NCBI GenBank assembly: GCA_030549775.1
Contig: CM060176.1
Span: 95,843,815 to 95,907,814 of the forward strand
Length of the DNA: 64,000 nt
From: Tamarix chinensis
Lineage: Eukaryota; Streptophyta; Magnoliopsida; Caryophyllales; Tamaricaceae
Direction of reading: 5' to 3'
How positions within the stretch are numbered: the stretch's first letter is position 1; every line of letters starts with the position of its first letter. Under the pieces are notes generated by a model that saw only the letters and a program-made list of their open reading frames with translations, had not been told where the DNA came from and made no database searches. Shown here piece by piece: positions 48,220 through 60,559 of the stretch. The position numbers and the translations under genes were made by a program.

Positions 48220-49099
48220 GTGTGTGTAACACCCCCAAATTTACTACTAAAAAATTTCGTTTAAAATCAAAAGGTTTAGCAAAAGGAAAGGATAAAACCG
48301 TAAACTCGGGGGTATTACCGCCACACTTAGTACCAGACCGTTTCACTCCTACCGTTCCAGTACTAAGTGCTAGGGCTATATCCGATCAACCTTTAGTACA
48401 AAGTATCAAAAACGCAAGACAACATTTAAAACAAATCATTAACAAGAGGTAAGTCAAACAGAAGTTAGAATACGATTTAGGATTACAACCCTAGAATATG
48501 TTTCTCAAAACAGGAATGTAATACAAAATACAGCTAAACAAAAACAAATCCCGAAGGATCAATATCCGGATTGCCTACTCACTCAAGTCAGGCCTTCCAC
48601 CCCAAAACAATATACGATCTTAAACCTGCACAAGAGGTCTGCTCCCCACCATCGGTGGATCATCACAGGACCCATTCAACCAGTGTAGTATCAGTACGGG
48701 TCCAATACTGAGTAAGTCTCGCTACCCTATCATATAGGAGGGATATAACTATACATAAAGTGCATATTAAATCTTGATACAACACATTGATACCATATCA
48801 TACATATTCACAACCCACAGCATGTATCTTGCCATACACATAGAGTAACATATAAAACATATGTAACATCCTATTTAAACAGATAAGCGTGGTATAACCG
48901 AATTATAAAGTGGCTCATGCGCCTCAAGTAGGAATAATCCGTATTATTAAAACTCAATACTTGGCATACTCACGTAAGCAACATGTAGCAATACAGATAA
49001 TAAAAGCTGGCCATGGTCCAATTAGACTTATTCTTTATTCTCATTAATAATATGTTCAGTCAACACATATTCTTTAATAGTCCATGTGAGTGCGGGAGC

Positions 49100-49460
49100 C
49101 CCACTATTATAGCCGGTGGACCGAAAGTAAACACACAGGGCAGGGCGCCTCTGACCACTATTATAGCTGGTGGACCGGAACGAAACACACAGGGCAGAAC
49201 GCCTCTGACCACTATTCTAACCGGTGGACCGGACTGGCCCCGACTCACATGGTGTTTCACTGTAAGTATTTAGTATTTTTTCCATGGATTAACTTATTTA
49301 TTTGGGTCTGTCGAGCCGAGATCCCCCACTATTATAACCGGTGGACCGGATGTACACACACAGGGCAGAACGCCTCTGACCACTATTATAGCCGGTGGAC
49401 CAGAACGAAACGCACAGGGCAGAACGCCTCTGACCACTATTCTAACCGGTGGACCGGACT
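49100..49460 (-). repeat. Cluster of CCACTATT(A/C)TARCCGGTGGACCGG motifs
   Basis: Six units occur, near 49102, 49156, 49210, 49327, 49379 and 49435, spaced about 54 bases within each triplet. The spacers are nearly identical (ACACAGGGCAGAACGCCTCTGA), so the array is a true tandem repeat of about 54 bp in two groups of three. Frames across it with repeating Pro-Pro-Ala-Ile-Ile-Val units are a by-product of this periodicity. Confidence 0.8.
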
Positions 49461-51089
49461 GGGCTCGGCTCAACATCTTTCACTTTACGTGACTAATGTC
49501 TTATCCGTGTCTTATTAAACCACACTTCACCCTTAACATGCATGCCAACAACGGATAATCATGCGTTACACAACATAACATGATATATAAAGCATACAAG
49601 TCATGTAACACATAGGGGCCTTAGCTACATCCTTACTAAACACTCATAAGTATAGGTAAGTAGAGACTTACCTGGATCCGAAGCTAGCTAAACGAGATAA
49701 GAGGGAGAGAGATCCCTAGCTCGTGGATCCACGAGAAAGCTTTCCTAGTTCCGATAGAAATCGAAAACTAAGTTAGAACTATCCTATCAATCAATAAATC
49801 ACATATTCTAATTAAATAAATACAAACAACACAAATGATCTTTCTTAGAAAACGTGTCCAAAACTTAGAACTTAAAAGCATAGCTTTATTAAGATTTAAG
49901 GTTAAAACTAAATCAAAACGGATTAATACAAATATCACTTGGGACATTTCAACTTAATTTGGAAAGCCCGAGAAAGAATAATCGATCATAAGTTAATTTA
50001 TCGAAAATAACTTATTTATTAGGTTTTACAACTAAATAGGTAACCTAACCATTTACATAGAACCAAATCCAAACCGATTAGGTTAAAACAGAATTTAAAT
50101 GATTTAAAACCCAAAGATAGAATTCGATTAGATAAAATACACATAGCAAAAATCAATTTTATAAAATCATCCCCGAAAATTAGGGTTTTAAAGCCCACGA
50201 CACAAACTCAAGTAATTCAATTTAATCAATTCAAATTAAAGGTATTTAGAAGCAATTAATACCATTTCAACTATTTCTATACATTCAATTTTAGAAAAAC
50301 AACAATACAAGTAATCGATTTCATAATTTCACTAGAAATTTAGGGTTTTAGGCCCGAAAATACAATTCGTTAAAATTCTATAAATTTAATCAAATTGAAT
50401 GTTTAGAAATGTAATTAAACACATTTTATAACATATCAAATAATCAATTGCTCAAAACCAATAAAAGAAATACGCAATTTAGCACAATTAGGGTTTTTGA
50501 GCCCGAAACGCAAATCCGATCAATCCTTGCCAAAACATATCAATTGACTGTTCGAAAATGTAATTAAACATATTATAATGTAATTTATATAGTCAATTGA
50601 ATAAAATAACCCGATTACATAATCCAATTCCGATAAATTACGCACAATTTTCCCAAATCAACACTTCCAATATAAAATTAAATACATTTTAAACGATATT
50701 ATAAAATCAATTGAGCGGGACGACTCAATTATACGACCCAATTTCATTACACCCAAAATTTGACCTAGGAATCAAATTCTGATAAAACCTGCATAAATTT
50801 CTCAAATTGACGTTTCCAAAATGAAATTGGATACATTTTAAAACATATTATATAATCAATTTGTCCGAAATCGCAAAAACGGACGGATCCGAAAAATTTG
50901 GGCATAACCCGGCTAAAAATCCAATTTTTCCAAAATTTCAACACAACCACACAATTAACCTATCCAAATCAATCTTACAGCACATATATACATAATCAAA
51001 CAATCAATTTAGCTTTTTATAAGCTAATTCATACCCAATTAATCAAAATAAGGGTTTGGGTTTTTCGAAAATTATACCAAACAAAATCA

Positions 51090-51490
51090 GTAAAAATCGG
51101 AGCAAGGAGGGCTGGGGAAGCTTCGTCGGAGGCTGGGAGTGGCTTGCCGGTCGTCGCCCGAGCTCGCCATGGCCGGACGGCGGCTCGCCGTTGCTGCGAC
51201 CTGTTGCTACTGTTGTCGCCCATTGCTACCGGTGGTTTCTGTTGCTGCGGTCGAGCTGGCTGCTGCGCCTACTGATGCGTCGCCGACGGTCGCGCGTGGC
51301 AGCAGGTTGGGGGTCGGCGGCCGACGAAGGACGAGCAGGGAGGAGCTAGGAGGAAAGGTGGCGAGGGAGGTCGGCTAGGGTTTCGGTTGCAGAACAGGGG
51401 CGCACGGGAGAGGGGTCGGGGTAGGGAAAAGAGAAAGAAAAAGAAGAGGGGGGTGTCAGGGGACCGACGGGTGCGGGGTTCTTTTTTTTT
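51090..51490 (-). promoter_or_regulatory. GC-rich block of solo LTR
   Basis: CpG-rich sequence (CGCCGTTGCTGCGACC, GTCGCCGACGGTCGCGCG) bordered by AT-rich DNA, at the place where the other long LTRs carry their TATA-bearing block. The short frames over it (51029-51502) are composition artefacts. Confidence 0.4.
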
Positions 51491-52079
51491 TTGGGAATTC
51501 ACATATAGAATAAAAGACTAAAAATTTTAAAATTACCATTTGACGATTTTATCTAAATTTATTAAACGAAAATTATTTTTGAAACTATCCGAACGCTTAA
51601 AATAATTAAAAAGGTTATATAAATAATTTCAGAAATATTTTTGGAAGAATTTACTAACGAACATAAAAATTTATATTATTTACAAAAATACATTATAAGA
51701 CCCTAAAATAATATCTAATAAAATATTTAAGTCAAATTCCAATAAATCAAGACTAATTTTAATAATTTTCGAAATCAGTTTTCCGCAAACTAAAAAGCGT
51801 AGAACGGAAAAAAATTAGTTTTAAAAAGAAATTCTTAAATAAATTCTAAAAATATTTTTAATCTAACCTCCCGAAAATATTACATTCAATTAATTAAAAC
51901 ATCAATAAAATATTACTTCCCGAAAATGATTAATTACATTCAATTATGAATTCAAAAACCTTGATAAATCCATAAAATGAATCGAAATTAAAATAATTAA
52001 TTGTTTACATCAAATTACGCTAATAAAATCATTAAACTTAATAAATCTGGATTTTAAAAATTCGGGGTATTACAGTGTG

Positions 52080-53334
52080 TGTGTGTGTGTGTATCATAAT
52101 ATTTATGAAATTTTTATATTTAAGTGGATATTCATATTGCTATATTTTTGAAATAAGAATAAATTATAGTAAAAGATATACATAACAATGAATGAGTTTT
52201 AGTACAAGATAAGTGTGAATTTTAATAATTTTTTGGTATGAATTGAATAAAGATGTCAACATTATAACCTCATTTTTACTTGTTATCAATAAATTATATG
52301 AAAGAAATACTTGCTGATGAAATAGAAAATATATTTCCTCTCCTATTTCCTTAATTAAACCAAGCACACATATACAATTTCTTCAATCACATACTTCCTA
52401 GTCGATTTATTCAATCACATGCTTCCTAGTTGATTTCTTCAACCATTCAATCACATACTTCCTCGTCGATTTCTTTAATCACATACTTCCTACTCATGAA
52501 GTTACTAGGAGATTCAACTCTCTCAATAAGTCACTTTACAAATACCAAAGAAGACCATGGAACACATCGAAATATAAGAAAAATATGGTAAAACATAAGA
52601 TATGTAAACACATAAGGCCAAATAGCAACAAAACATAAATACAATAATAGTGGAACATAATAGAATATTGATGAAAAACTAGCATAGTGAACATCAACAA
52701 AAAAAATAGTAAAACTTTAGCACAAGAATTATGAAATATAAGTACAATAGTGACAAAAATTAAAATATAACAATAGTGAAACATAAGTCTAGTAATAGGG
52801 AAGTGAAAGCATGATAAGTAGGAACACAAAAAATAGTGAAACATTGGTACAAAATTGATAGAACATAAACACTAAAGTGAAATATAAGTACATTGCTAAT
52901 GAAATATAAGCATAATAATAGTGAAATACAAGTATGAGGAATATTAGTAAGAAAAGGGTAGAAGTTTAACATAAAAATGATAAAATATAAGTATAATAAC
53001 TTTAAAATATAAAACAATTATAATGGTAAAACACATGCATGTTGAATATCAATTCAACAAATGTGGAATTTGGCACATAAATAATGAAATCAAAACATTT
53101 AGTTTTTGTATGTCAAAAGTATGTTAATATAAATATATATATATATACATAAAAATATATCAAATATCATATTATAAGATTTTTGATAAACCTAGGGTAA
53201 AGATAAACTAGTTTAGAGAATGTAAACAAAAAAATTTGATATTTTTTTTACATATTTGCCATTGTATTTAACTATGATAATAATCCTCTCAAAATAAGTT
53301 CATATTAATTATAAAATTGGCACTACCCACATCA
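52080..53334. other. AT-rich spacer with minisatellites
   Basis: At 52382-52498 four units of the form TTCAATCACATACTTCCTAG followed by TCGATTT occur at about 28-36 bp spacing. At 52530-53040 a looser array of ATAGTGAAATATAAGTACA-type units follows. The minus-strand frames at 52536-53017 (Phe/Leu/Ile/Cys-rich) arise from this array. No gene is supported. Confidence 0.55.
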
Positions 53335-55229
53335 TGAATATGGATAAAAACATCATCCAGATAACATCAATTTTCACCCAAAAAGCCAATATAGATAAAA
53401 GTTACTCATTCCCACACATTGCATCAAAATTAGCAAAATCATTCGGCTGGTCTTCAAATACCTGCCCAAACGCAATAGGGTCTTTTGCTATGAGAATGAG
53501 AAACACCCATGAAAAGGATGATTAGTATGTTAGGTACTAAGTAAGGTAAAAATACTATCGAGTCAGCGATACGGATAAAAAGCATGCATTCATAACATGT
53601 GATAAGTGCACATACAATTTACAAAAGGTCTCATAAGTTAAATACCAATCCAGGACTATTTATAAGATATAACCATTTTCATTCTTCTATTTACATTGAG
53701 TTTAGGGACCCCACTATTCTTAAACTAGTGAAACAATCTAAAATACCTTTCTAAGGACAACACATCTGAGCCACTGTTATCATCAAGTGGCACAAACATA
53801 AAAGCATTACCTTAGTCCTGATTCATGACCTCTTTCACTTTAAATCATTAGTGTTTTATCCGTTAGGCTACTCAATTCATATTCTTATTCACGATGAGTA
53901 TGGACCCCAATATTCTTGATCAGTTGGAAAAGAATAAAGTACCTTATCAGGGACAACACACTTGAACCACTATTATTATCCGGTGAAACGGATCTCAAAA
54001 CATCACCTTCTCAAAGCAAAATGCTCCTGAGCTACTATTGTCATTTGGTGAAACGGATATAAAAACATCACCTTAGCCCGAATCATATGACCTTTCACTT
54101 TAAATTATTAAATTCTTATGCATGATTGATTCACAGGTAATGAACATATTAAAACAAGTCAGCACATCATGCAAGTCATAAGGTTGTTTTCCAAAGTTAA
54201 GATATATATTTTCCAAAACCCTAATTTCACAATTTAGGCATAACTTCTCCCATATTGATAAGTTAACCACCAAATGTACCATATATTCCACAAATATTAT
54301 TATTAATAACATATATTAAATTCAAGTTCTAACTCCCTCGTCTTACACATGCCGTAATAACCCTATCTCAAAAGTTACTATTCCTACTAGATTCAAAATT
54401 GTGTCATACCATATCATGTAGAGCTCAAAAACTTACCAAATTTAATATACATTCTTAAAACACTAATATTAACAACATATTTGAGTTTTGTGGTCTAACT
54501 CTACTGTATCACACATGGGATAATAGCCTCTTCGGTTTAAAGTTACTGTTCCTAAATCAACCCAATTTCATACTTATTTAAACTTAGATCCTTCACAACT
54601 ACTCCAAACACATCATATAGATTAATTAGAATGTTTTAGATGATATAACACCTTAGAATACTATGATTCCCATATTTAATCCACACTGATCAAAATGCAC
54701 TGATTGGTAACATAACCCTTATTTCATGCAAACTTTTTTGTGTTTAGTAATATTATTTCCAATATCCACATTCTCTCCAAATACCTTGCCATAGTCATTT
54801 CACAATCATCATACCCTAAATAAAACCCATGATAAAATCATATTTCAAATTGAAGGTTTTTCAACATAAAATAACAATATCACATGAACTCTACTTACTA
54901 TTTTCCTATCATATAATACCAACCACGTGTCAGAATATCAACAATCATGTATTATTTCACATAATCATAGTAACTTGGTACAATATAAATGCATGTATGG
55001 CACTTAGCAATCAAAACCCTAGACTACAATAAGTATCCTCACTAAACGGATCCGGTCTCTAAGATCGCAATACCTATTCCACCTTTTCCGAGACCACAAA
55101 GAAATCACTAAAGAAAAGAATAATAAAACATCATTAGGATTCAACCACCTAAATAAGGAAATGATTAAGGAAATAGAAGGGTAAAAGGAGGAATAAAACG
55201 TAACCAAATAAAGGTATTATTTGGGAAGA

Positions 55230-55647
55230 AGTTGCATAATGAAGGAGAAGAAAGTAGAGGAAGAGGCTTCAGCCAAAGCTAGTGAAGTGAAGGGGGGAGC
55301 TTCGTCCAAAGTTGCCGAAGGGGAAAGGTTTAGTATGTGGGGGGAAATGCTGCAGCAAGGAAAGGAAAGAAAGAAAAATAGGAGAGGTGGAGTTATCTGA
55401 TGGTGGGAGGTGTTGTGGTGGAAATGACCCAATGAAGGGGATAGGATTGGTGGTCTCGACCTGTGCTTGGGGTAGGTTGTGGAAAAGGTTGTCGGTGCTA
55501 AGTAGGAGGAAATGGAAAAGGTGGTTGGTGCTTGTGTTCACCCATCGATTAAGCTCATGGGCCGAGGTGATTTTGGGTGATTTTGGTGACGGAAAGGAGG
55601 TAGTGAAGGAGGGAAGAAGATGGTGGTCTAGTTGTAAAAATAAAAGA

Positions 55648-55683
<36 letters not shown>

Positions 55684-55910
55684 TGGTAGCATTTAATGTG
55701 GAGTATGTGTATGTATATATATCCTGTAGAGACAGCGAGGGAGGTGACGAAAATTGTCAACCCTAATCCTCATATGCACGAGGTGGGAGTTGATGGGAAC
55801 AGGGGATGGTCACCACTATCCCCGCAAGAGAAGGAGGGGGAATTGGCCGAGAAAGAAGAGAGAAAAGGAAAAAGAGGGAAAAGAATAAGGTTTTGTATTT
55901 TTAGTTTTTG
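55230..55910 (-). promoter_or_regulatory. Purine-rich block of the left LTR
   Basis: G/A-rich on the plus strand, with a GT run and a GA run (55649-55681) and a TATATATA stretch near 55714. The place in the LTR matches the TATA-bearing blocks of the other copies. Frames at 55269-55941 are composition artefacts. Confidence 0.35.
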
Positions 55911-56067
55911 GTTAAAACAAGGTCAATATAATTTAGTTTAGGATAATATGGTAGACTAATTATTGATAATTTAGAATTAGGTTAAATTCTAGAGTTACAA
56001 AATTAGGGTAAGGTGGAAATATTTATTTCTTGAGACTAGAATTAGGTTAAATTCTAGAGTTACAAAA

Positions 56068-56708
56068 TTAGGAAAAGATTCCTGGAGACATCACGGGGCA
56101 GCTTCAATACACTCCACAAAAAAATGCACACGTTCCTCGAATTACAACATGATGAGATAAAAGCATCGCTTGAGAGGTCTCGGTTCAACACTCCTCATTT
56201 TGCTACAAGTGATCTTTATGCCAATTTGAGGGGTCATGTTTCTTTATATGCAATGGAGTTGGTGAACAACGAGTATCAGAGACTTGAGCATGTAAGTAGG
56301 AATGATGATTTATGCGGATGTTACATGCGTCGTACGCACGGGATACCGTGTACGCATGAAATTAAAACATACATTCATAACTACATGTCAATCCCCCTGT
56401 CGGCTATTCATCCGTTTTGGAAGAAACTCGACATAGATGGACCCATTACTCCACCGAGACCCCAAGAACCAGTTGATGTTGCATCTCACTTGCTCCATAT
56501 TTCAATGGAATCTGTTATGCGCCAGCCACCAGAAATACAGAATTAGTTGGCTAGAGAGATATTTAATATTGCAGTTCCCCAGAGAACACCTTTCGACGAG
56601 CCACAAGTACGGCAGCATAGGGGTCGGCCAAGGAACTCCACTAGAAGGAACAATCTGGTTGGGAGTATACAGAACAACAATTTCCGAAGTTATTCTACCA
56701 TATTATCC
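56068..56708 (+). pseudogene. MULE transposase C-terminal fragment, in-frame stop
   Basis: One continuous plus frame reads FLETSRGSFNTLHKKMHTFL, then LYAMELVNNEYQRLEHVSRN. A SWIM-type zinc-finger stretch follows (CGCYMRRTHGIPCTHEI: C-x-C, then C-x-H), then IPLSAIHPFWKKLDID, a TAG at 56544-56546, and in the same frame REIFNIAVPQRTPFDEP and HRGRPRNSTRRNN. This is the C-terminal part of a Mutator-like (MuDR/MULE) transposase; the catalytic DDE core is absent. It lies opposite in strand to the LTR that contains it. Direct repeats TTACAAAATTAGG flank it (about 56059-56071 and 56710-56722), suggesting insertion or capture as a unit. The stop could mark decay, or an amber change in a host-type gene. 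Confidence 0.75.
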
Positions 56709-56748
56709 TTTACAAAATTAGGGTTGGCTAGACTTTCGGGGTATTACA

Positions 56749-56770
56749 TCACTACCCCCTTAAAAGCGAC
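56749..56770 (-). other. Polypurine tract of the gypsy element
   Basis: Minus strand CGCTTTTAAGGGGGTAGTGA directly before TGTAATACCCCG, the LTR start. A purine run placed immediately upstream of the 3' LTR primes plus-strand DNA synthesis in LTR retrotransposons. Confidence 0.6.
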
Positions 56771-56939
56771 TTTGTCTCCGAAGTTAGGGAAGAAGAGAAA
56801 AAAATGATGTAAGGAAGGTGATCTCAGGGGCTAATCTTAGAGAAGTCGCCACTATACTACTGAGGACTACTCCTTTAAAAGTGAGAAGCCTAAAACCTAA
56901 CACACTTGAGCCAAAGAGCTCAAGGTGCAACTCGTGCAT

Positions 56940-58260
56940 GTTCTTCTCGGCCTCCCAGGTCACCTCCTCAGCTCCATGCTAACACTAGAGAACTTTCAAA
57001 AGCGTAACTGAACTCATTCGAGTCTATCGAACCTTGGTGTCAATAATCTACATAGGTCTTTCCTTATAGGTCAACAAGTCGTCGAGCTTGATCTCATCTG
57101 GTTTGATCACGTGGGACAAATCCACTACGTACTTCCTCAACTAGAAAATGTGAAAATGTTATGAACTCGGGCCAATTCTAGTGGAAGCGCTAGCTAGTAA
57201 GCAACCTTGCTAACCCTATCAAGAACCTCATAAGGACCAATGTACTTTGGTCTCAGCTTATCCTTCTGTCCAAATCTTTGCACCCCCTTGGTGGGTAAAA
57301 CCCTAAATAGAAATCTTTCCCCGACTCAAATCAATCACTACAACACCTCTAATATGTATAACTCTTCTTACGACTCTGGGCTACTCTCATCCTATTCTAG
57401 ATCAATTGAACCTATAGATTTGTCTCCTCAATCATCTTTGGTCCAAGTACAATAGTCTCATTGATATCCCTACAACAGTAATTAAGTTCATATAGTGCCT
57501 TAAAGGGTGCCATCCCTATGCTAGCGTGATAAATGTTGTTGTACGAGAACTTAACAAAATGTAGATGATCTTCCGAGAATCCAAGACACAAGCTCATAGC
57601 ATATCCTCGAGTATTTGAATCGTCTTCCTAGTCTGGCCATTGGTAGTTGGGTGGAAGGTGATACTCAACTTTAATCTCATGCTCATAGCCTCCTACAACT
57701 TCTCCTAGAAGTACAAAAGAAACCTTGAATCTCAATCGGAGATTATGTTAGTAGGTGTACCATGCCTACTCATTACAAACCTCAAATATACATCAGCCAA
57801 CTAATTCATACTCAAAGTCGACTTCATCAGCATAAACACTATTGACTTAGTAAACCTATCAATAATAACTCAAATCATATCATAACTGCTACGAGTCCTT
57901 AGTATCCCACTCACCAAATCTATTGAGATGGAATCCCACTTACACCTCAGAACGTATAAAGGCTAAAGCAACCCTACAAGCCTTTGATGCTCAATCTTAA
58001 CCTTTTGGTAGGTCAAACATCTCAACACAAATTTTCCTATCTCACGCTTCATGTGAGGCTACAAGTAGATCCTCTTGAGGTCTTTATATAACGTATCCAC
58101 TCCTGGCTGCACAGAATATGAAGTACAATGACTCTCCTCTAAAATTCAGTGCTTTAGGTCAGTGAAACTTTGAGGTATACACTATCGACCTTTATAGCGA
58201 ATGCTACCATCCTCATAAATATAGAAGCCCTCAGCTTTACCATCTTGATTCTTCAATTAA
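56940..58260 (-). pseudogene. gypsy integrase, degraded
   Basis: In pieces on the minus strand: WDSISIDLVSGILRTRSSYD, VIIDRFTKSIVFMLMKSTLS, RHGTPTNIISD, FHPTTNGQT and YNNIYHASIGMAPFKALYEL, all in the order of the integrase core. Next come RRRDLEFQVGDKVFLKV-like and LRPKYIGPYEVLDRVSKVAY from the C-terminal GPY/F-type region, and VKVL...EEVTWEAEKNMHEL, which recalls the end of a chromodomain-like tail. Stop codons interrupt nearly every piece. Integrase would insert the DNA copy into the genome. It sits last in pol, as in Ty3/gypsy and unlike copia. Confidence 0.75.
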
Positions 58261-58286
58261 ATCCTCTCGATCTTAACATTCCTAAG

Positions 58287-59065
58287 TTATCCCACTCGAA
58301 TCTCATCAAAAATTGTCAGCGTAATTGTTAAAGCACACATCCGGACCTCAAGATCACCATGCTGGATTACCTCTATTCCCATCTCTCCTAATTCCCCTAG
58401 CAACCAATTAGTCACCACAAAGGCACTCAAAGAGTGTGACATCTTCCTACTCAAGGCATCTAGAACAGCATTGGCCTTACCTTCATTATAGGTCAACATG
58501 ATACCATAATCCTTCACCAACTCTAGCCATCTCCTTTGCCTCTTAATCAACTCTTTTTGAGTGAATATATACTTGAGTATCTTATGGTCAGTGTAGAATA
58601 TGCATTGAGTCCCATACAGATAATGACTCCAAATCTTTAGTGAGAAGATGACTGCTACCAACTCTAAGTCATGCATCGAGTAATTCAACTCATGATGCTT
58701 CAACTGGCTGCAAGCATAAGCTACAACCTTACCATTTTGTATCAAAATGCAACCTAGTATATGCTTTGATGCATTACTATTGATCTCAAACCCGTCTGAT
58801 CCCAATGGCAAAGTTAAAAAAACTTTGTTGTAGTTAACCAACGCTTCAACTCCTGGAATGCTCCCTCACAAGCATCATCCAACTTAAACCTAGCCATCTT
58901 CTTTAGGAGGTTCATCAAAGGACAAGCTATCATCAAAACATCCTTAACAAAAAGTCTATAGTACCCAGACAAACTTAGGAAACTACGTATCTCGAGGATG
59001 ATAGTGGGGACCTTCCACTCAATTACTACCAAATCCTTTACAGGTATTGATACCACATGACCCAA
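58287..59065 (-). pseudogene. gypsy RT thumb/connection and RNase H
   Basis: The frame 59065-58814 ([34 protein letters not shown]) is the RT thumb/connection. The overlapping frame 58841-58287 holds RNase [69 protein letters not shown] and [11 protein letters not shown]. The catalytic set is damaged at the first position (NAS where the family has DAS); Glu in DLEL and Asp in TDHK and LDALS remain. A frameshift separates the two pieces near 58.82-58.84 kb. Confidence 0.85.
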
Positions 59066-59176
59066 AAATGCAACCTTCCAAAGCCAAAACTAGAACTTAG
59101 AGAACTTGGCATACAACTTATGCTCTCTAAGGAGTGACAATGTCGTACGCAGGTGCTGCTCATGCTTCTCTCTACC

Positions 59177-59635
59177 CTAAGAGTAGACCAAAATATCGTT
59201 TATGAAGACCACACCAAACTGATTTAAGAACGACAGGAAAATCCTCATCATCAAGTCCATAAAGACGGCAAGCATATTGATGAGCCCAAAAGGCATCATT
59301 ATAAACTTGTAGTGTTTGTACCATGTCCTAAAGGTCGTCTTCATGATGTCTACCTCAATAATGTGCAATTGATGATATTCTGACCTCAAGTTGATCTTTG
59401 AGATGATCAAAGCACCCCAAAGCTGGTCATATAAGGCATCGATCCTTGGAAGCGGATAGCAGTTCTTCACCGTTAGTTGGTTCATACCCTGATAATCAAT
59501 GTACAGACAAAGGATCACATCCTTCTTCACAAACAAAACTTGTGCTCCCCATGGAGACACACTCAGGCGGATGTACTCATGAGCTAATAAGTCCTTTAAC
59601 TGATCATTCAGCTCCATCAACACTACTGGTGCCAT
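59177..59635 (-). pseudogene. gypsy reverse transcriptase fingers/palm
   Basis: Minus frame with [80 protein letters not shown] and [13 protein letters not shown]. Motif order is that of Ty3/gypsy RT. The family's first catalytic Asp (KIDLRSGYHQ) is Asn here ([10 protein letters not shown]), and the FIDD box reads FIND, so two of the three metal-binding residues are gone. The frame ends at a stop just after ILVYS. Confidence 0.9.
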
Positions 59636-59989
59636 CCAGTATAGCGCCTTTGAAACTGGCTAGGCTCTTGATATCAACTCTATAGTGAAATCTATCTCAC
59701 GTACCAGCAACATACCTAAAATCTCCTTTAGAAACATATCTAAAAACTCCTAAACAACCAAAATATCCTTCAATGCTGAAACGTCCTTGTTTAGCTCCTG
59801 AAACCCACAAAAATACATAGGGAAACCTCTATGTACCAAAGAATATAATATATGGCCAGATAGGACATTCATTGTAGGTTTAGGCTTGCATCTCTGGTAA
59901 GAGACCCTAGCACCCTGAGGTCCCTATAACATGACTCGCTCTTGGGTGCAGTCTATCACTGCCTTGTACCTCCCCAACATATTCATCCC

Positions 59990-60262
59990 CAAGATAATGT
60001 TAAAATCCTAAAGATACCCCTCAACCATGTCCACTAGGAAGTGTACCCCACCTATCTCTAAGGCCACATCTGAGTAGAGCCTGGTGCGGTCCAATCTATC
60101 CCTAGGAGATAACATCATAGATAAAGATACAAAAGAAGATGGAGATAAAGCAGCTCTAGCAATAAAAGTAAACGATATAAATGATAAAGAAGCCCCTGAA
60201 CCAAACAACACATAAGCTAATAGCGAGAGGATGGAGAATGTACCAGTGATCACATCTAACAG
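59990..60262 (-). pseudogene. gypsy aspartic protease relic
   Basis: Minus frame: MITGTFSILSLLAYVLFGSG, then ASLSFISFTF, and later YSDVALEIGGVHFLVDMVEG. This is the retropepsin region between gag and RT. The active site DSGA/DxGA of the family reads GSGA, so the catalytic Asp is lost. The protease would cut the gag-pol polyprotein. Confidence 0.75.
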
Positions 60263-60559
60263 CCTATTAGCCTCTACCTAGCTAATGACATTCAGGTATT
60301 CACCTAACTGTCTTTTCTAGTATTCTCCATGATACCCTCCAAAACTCTAGGTTTATCCTCCTCCTTGAGAAAATGGGTGAGGCCTCTATGGTCTTCCCTT
60401 GGCCTCCTTAAGCTGACCACTAGTTGGGATAAGTTCCCTCTACTATTGCTACTACTTGTAGGGTCATTCCTGAAAGGCCTGCTATTGCGGTATTAGTGGT
60501 CTCTACTGCTAATATTGACCCTATTGATGCTAGCAATTATATGACTGGTAGGCCCTCTA

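Larger units (their letters stand above)
48225..52074 (-). mobile_element. Complete solo LTR, 3.85 kb, TSD GTGTG
   Basis: It runs from TGTAACACCCCCAAATTT to TTCGGGGTATTACA and is flanked by GTGTG at 48220-48224 and 52075-52079, inside a GT microsatellite that continues on both sides. It carries the terminal block (GCCACACTTAGTACCAGACCG), the CCGGTGGACCGGA form of the motif cluster (49.1-49.46 kb), AT-rich DNA and a GC-rich block (51.09-51.49 kb). It lacks the triplet block, and the palindrome region is changed (CAGTACGGGTCCAATACTGAG near 48690). It is a clear subfamily of its own. Confidence 0.85.
53335..56748 (-). repeat. Left (3') LTR of the gypsy element
   Basis: The right boundary GGGGTATTACA ends at 56748, next to the complement of a polypurine tract (TCACTACCCCCTTAAAAGCG). 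From about 53343 to 54950 it parallels the right LTR (about 61977-63678), including the TTACACATGC(C/G)... and TATTATTATTAATAACATAT phrases. The outermost part, about 250 bp, is missing. A MULE fragment is inserted at 56.07-56.71 kb. Confidence 0.75.

Noticed and set aside
49060..49518. Repeating Gly-Pro-Pro-Ala-Ile-Ile-Val frames as a repeat protein
   Set aside because: The frames follow the 54-bp LTR repeat, exist on both strands and have no start context or homologue.
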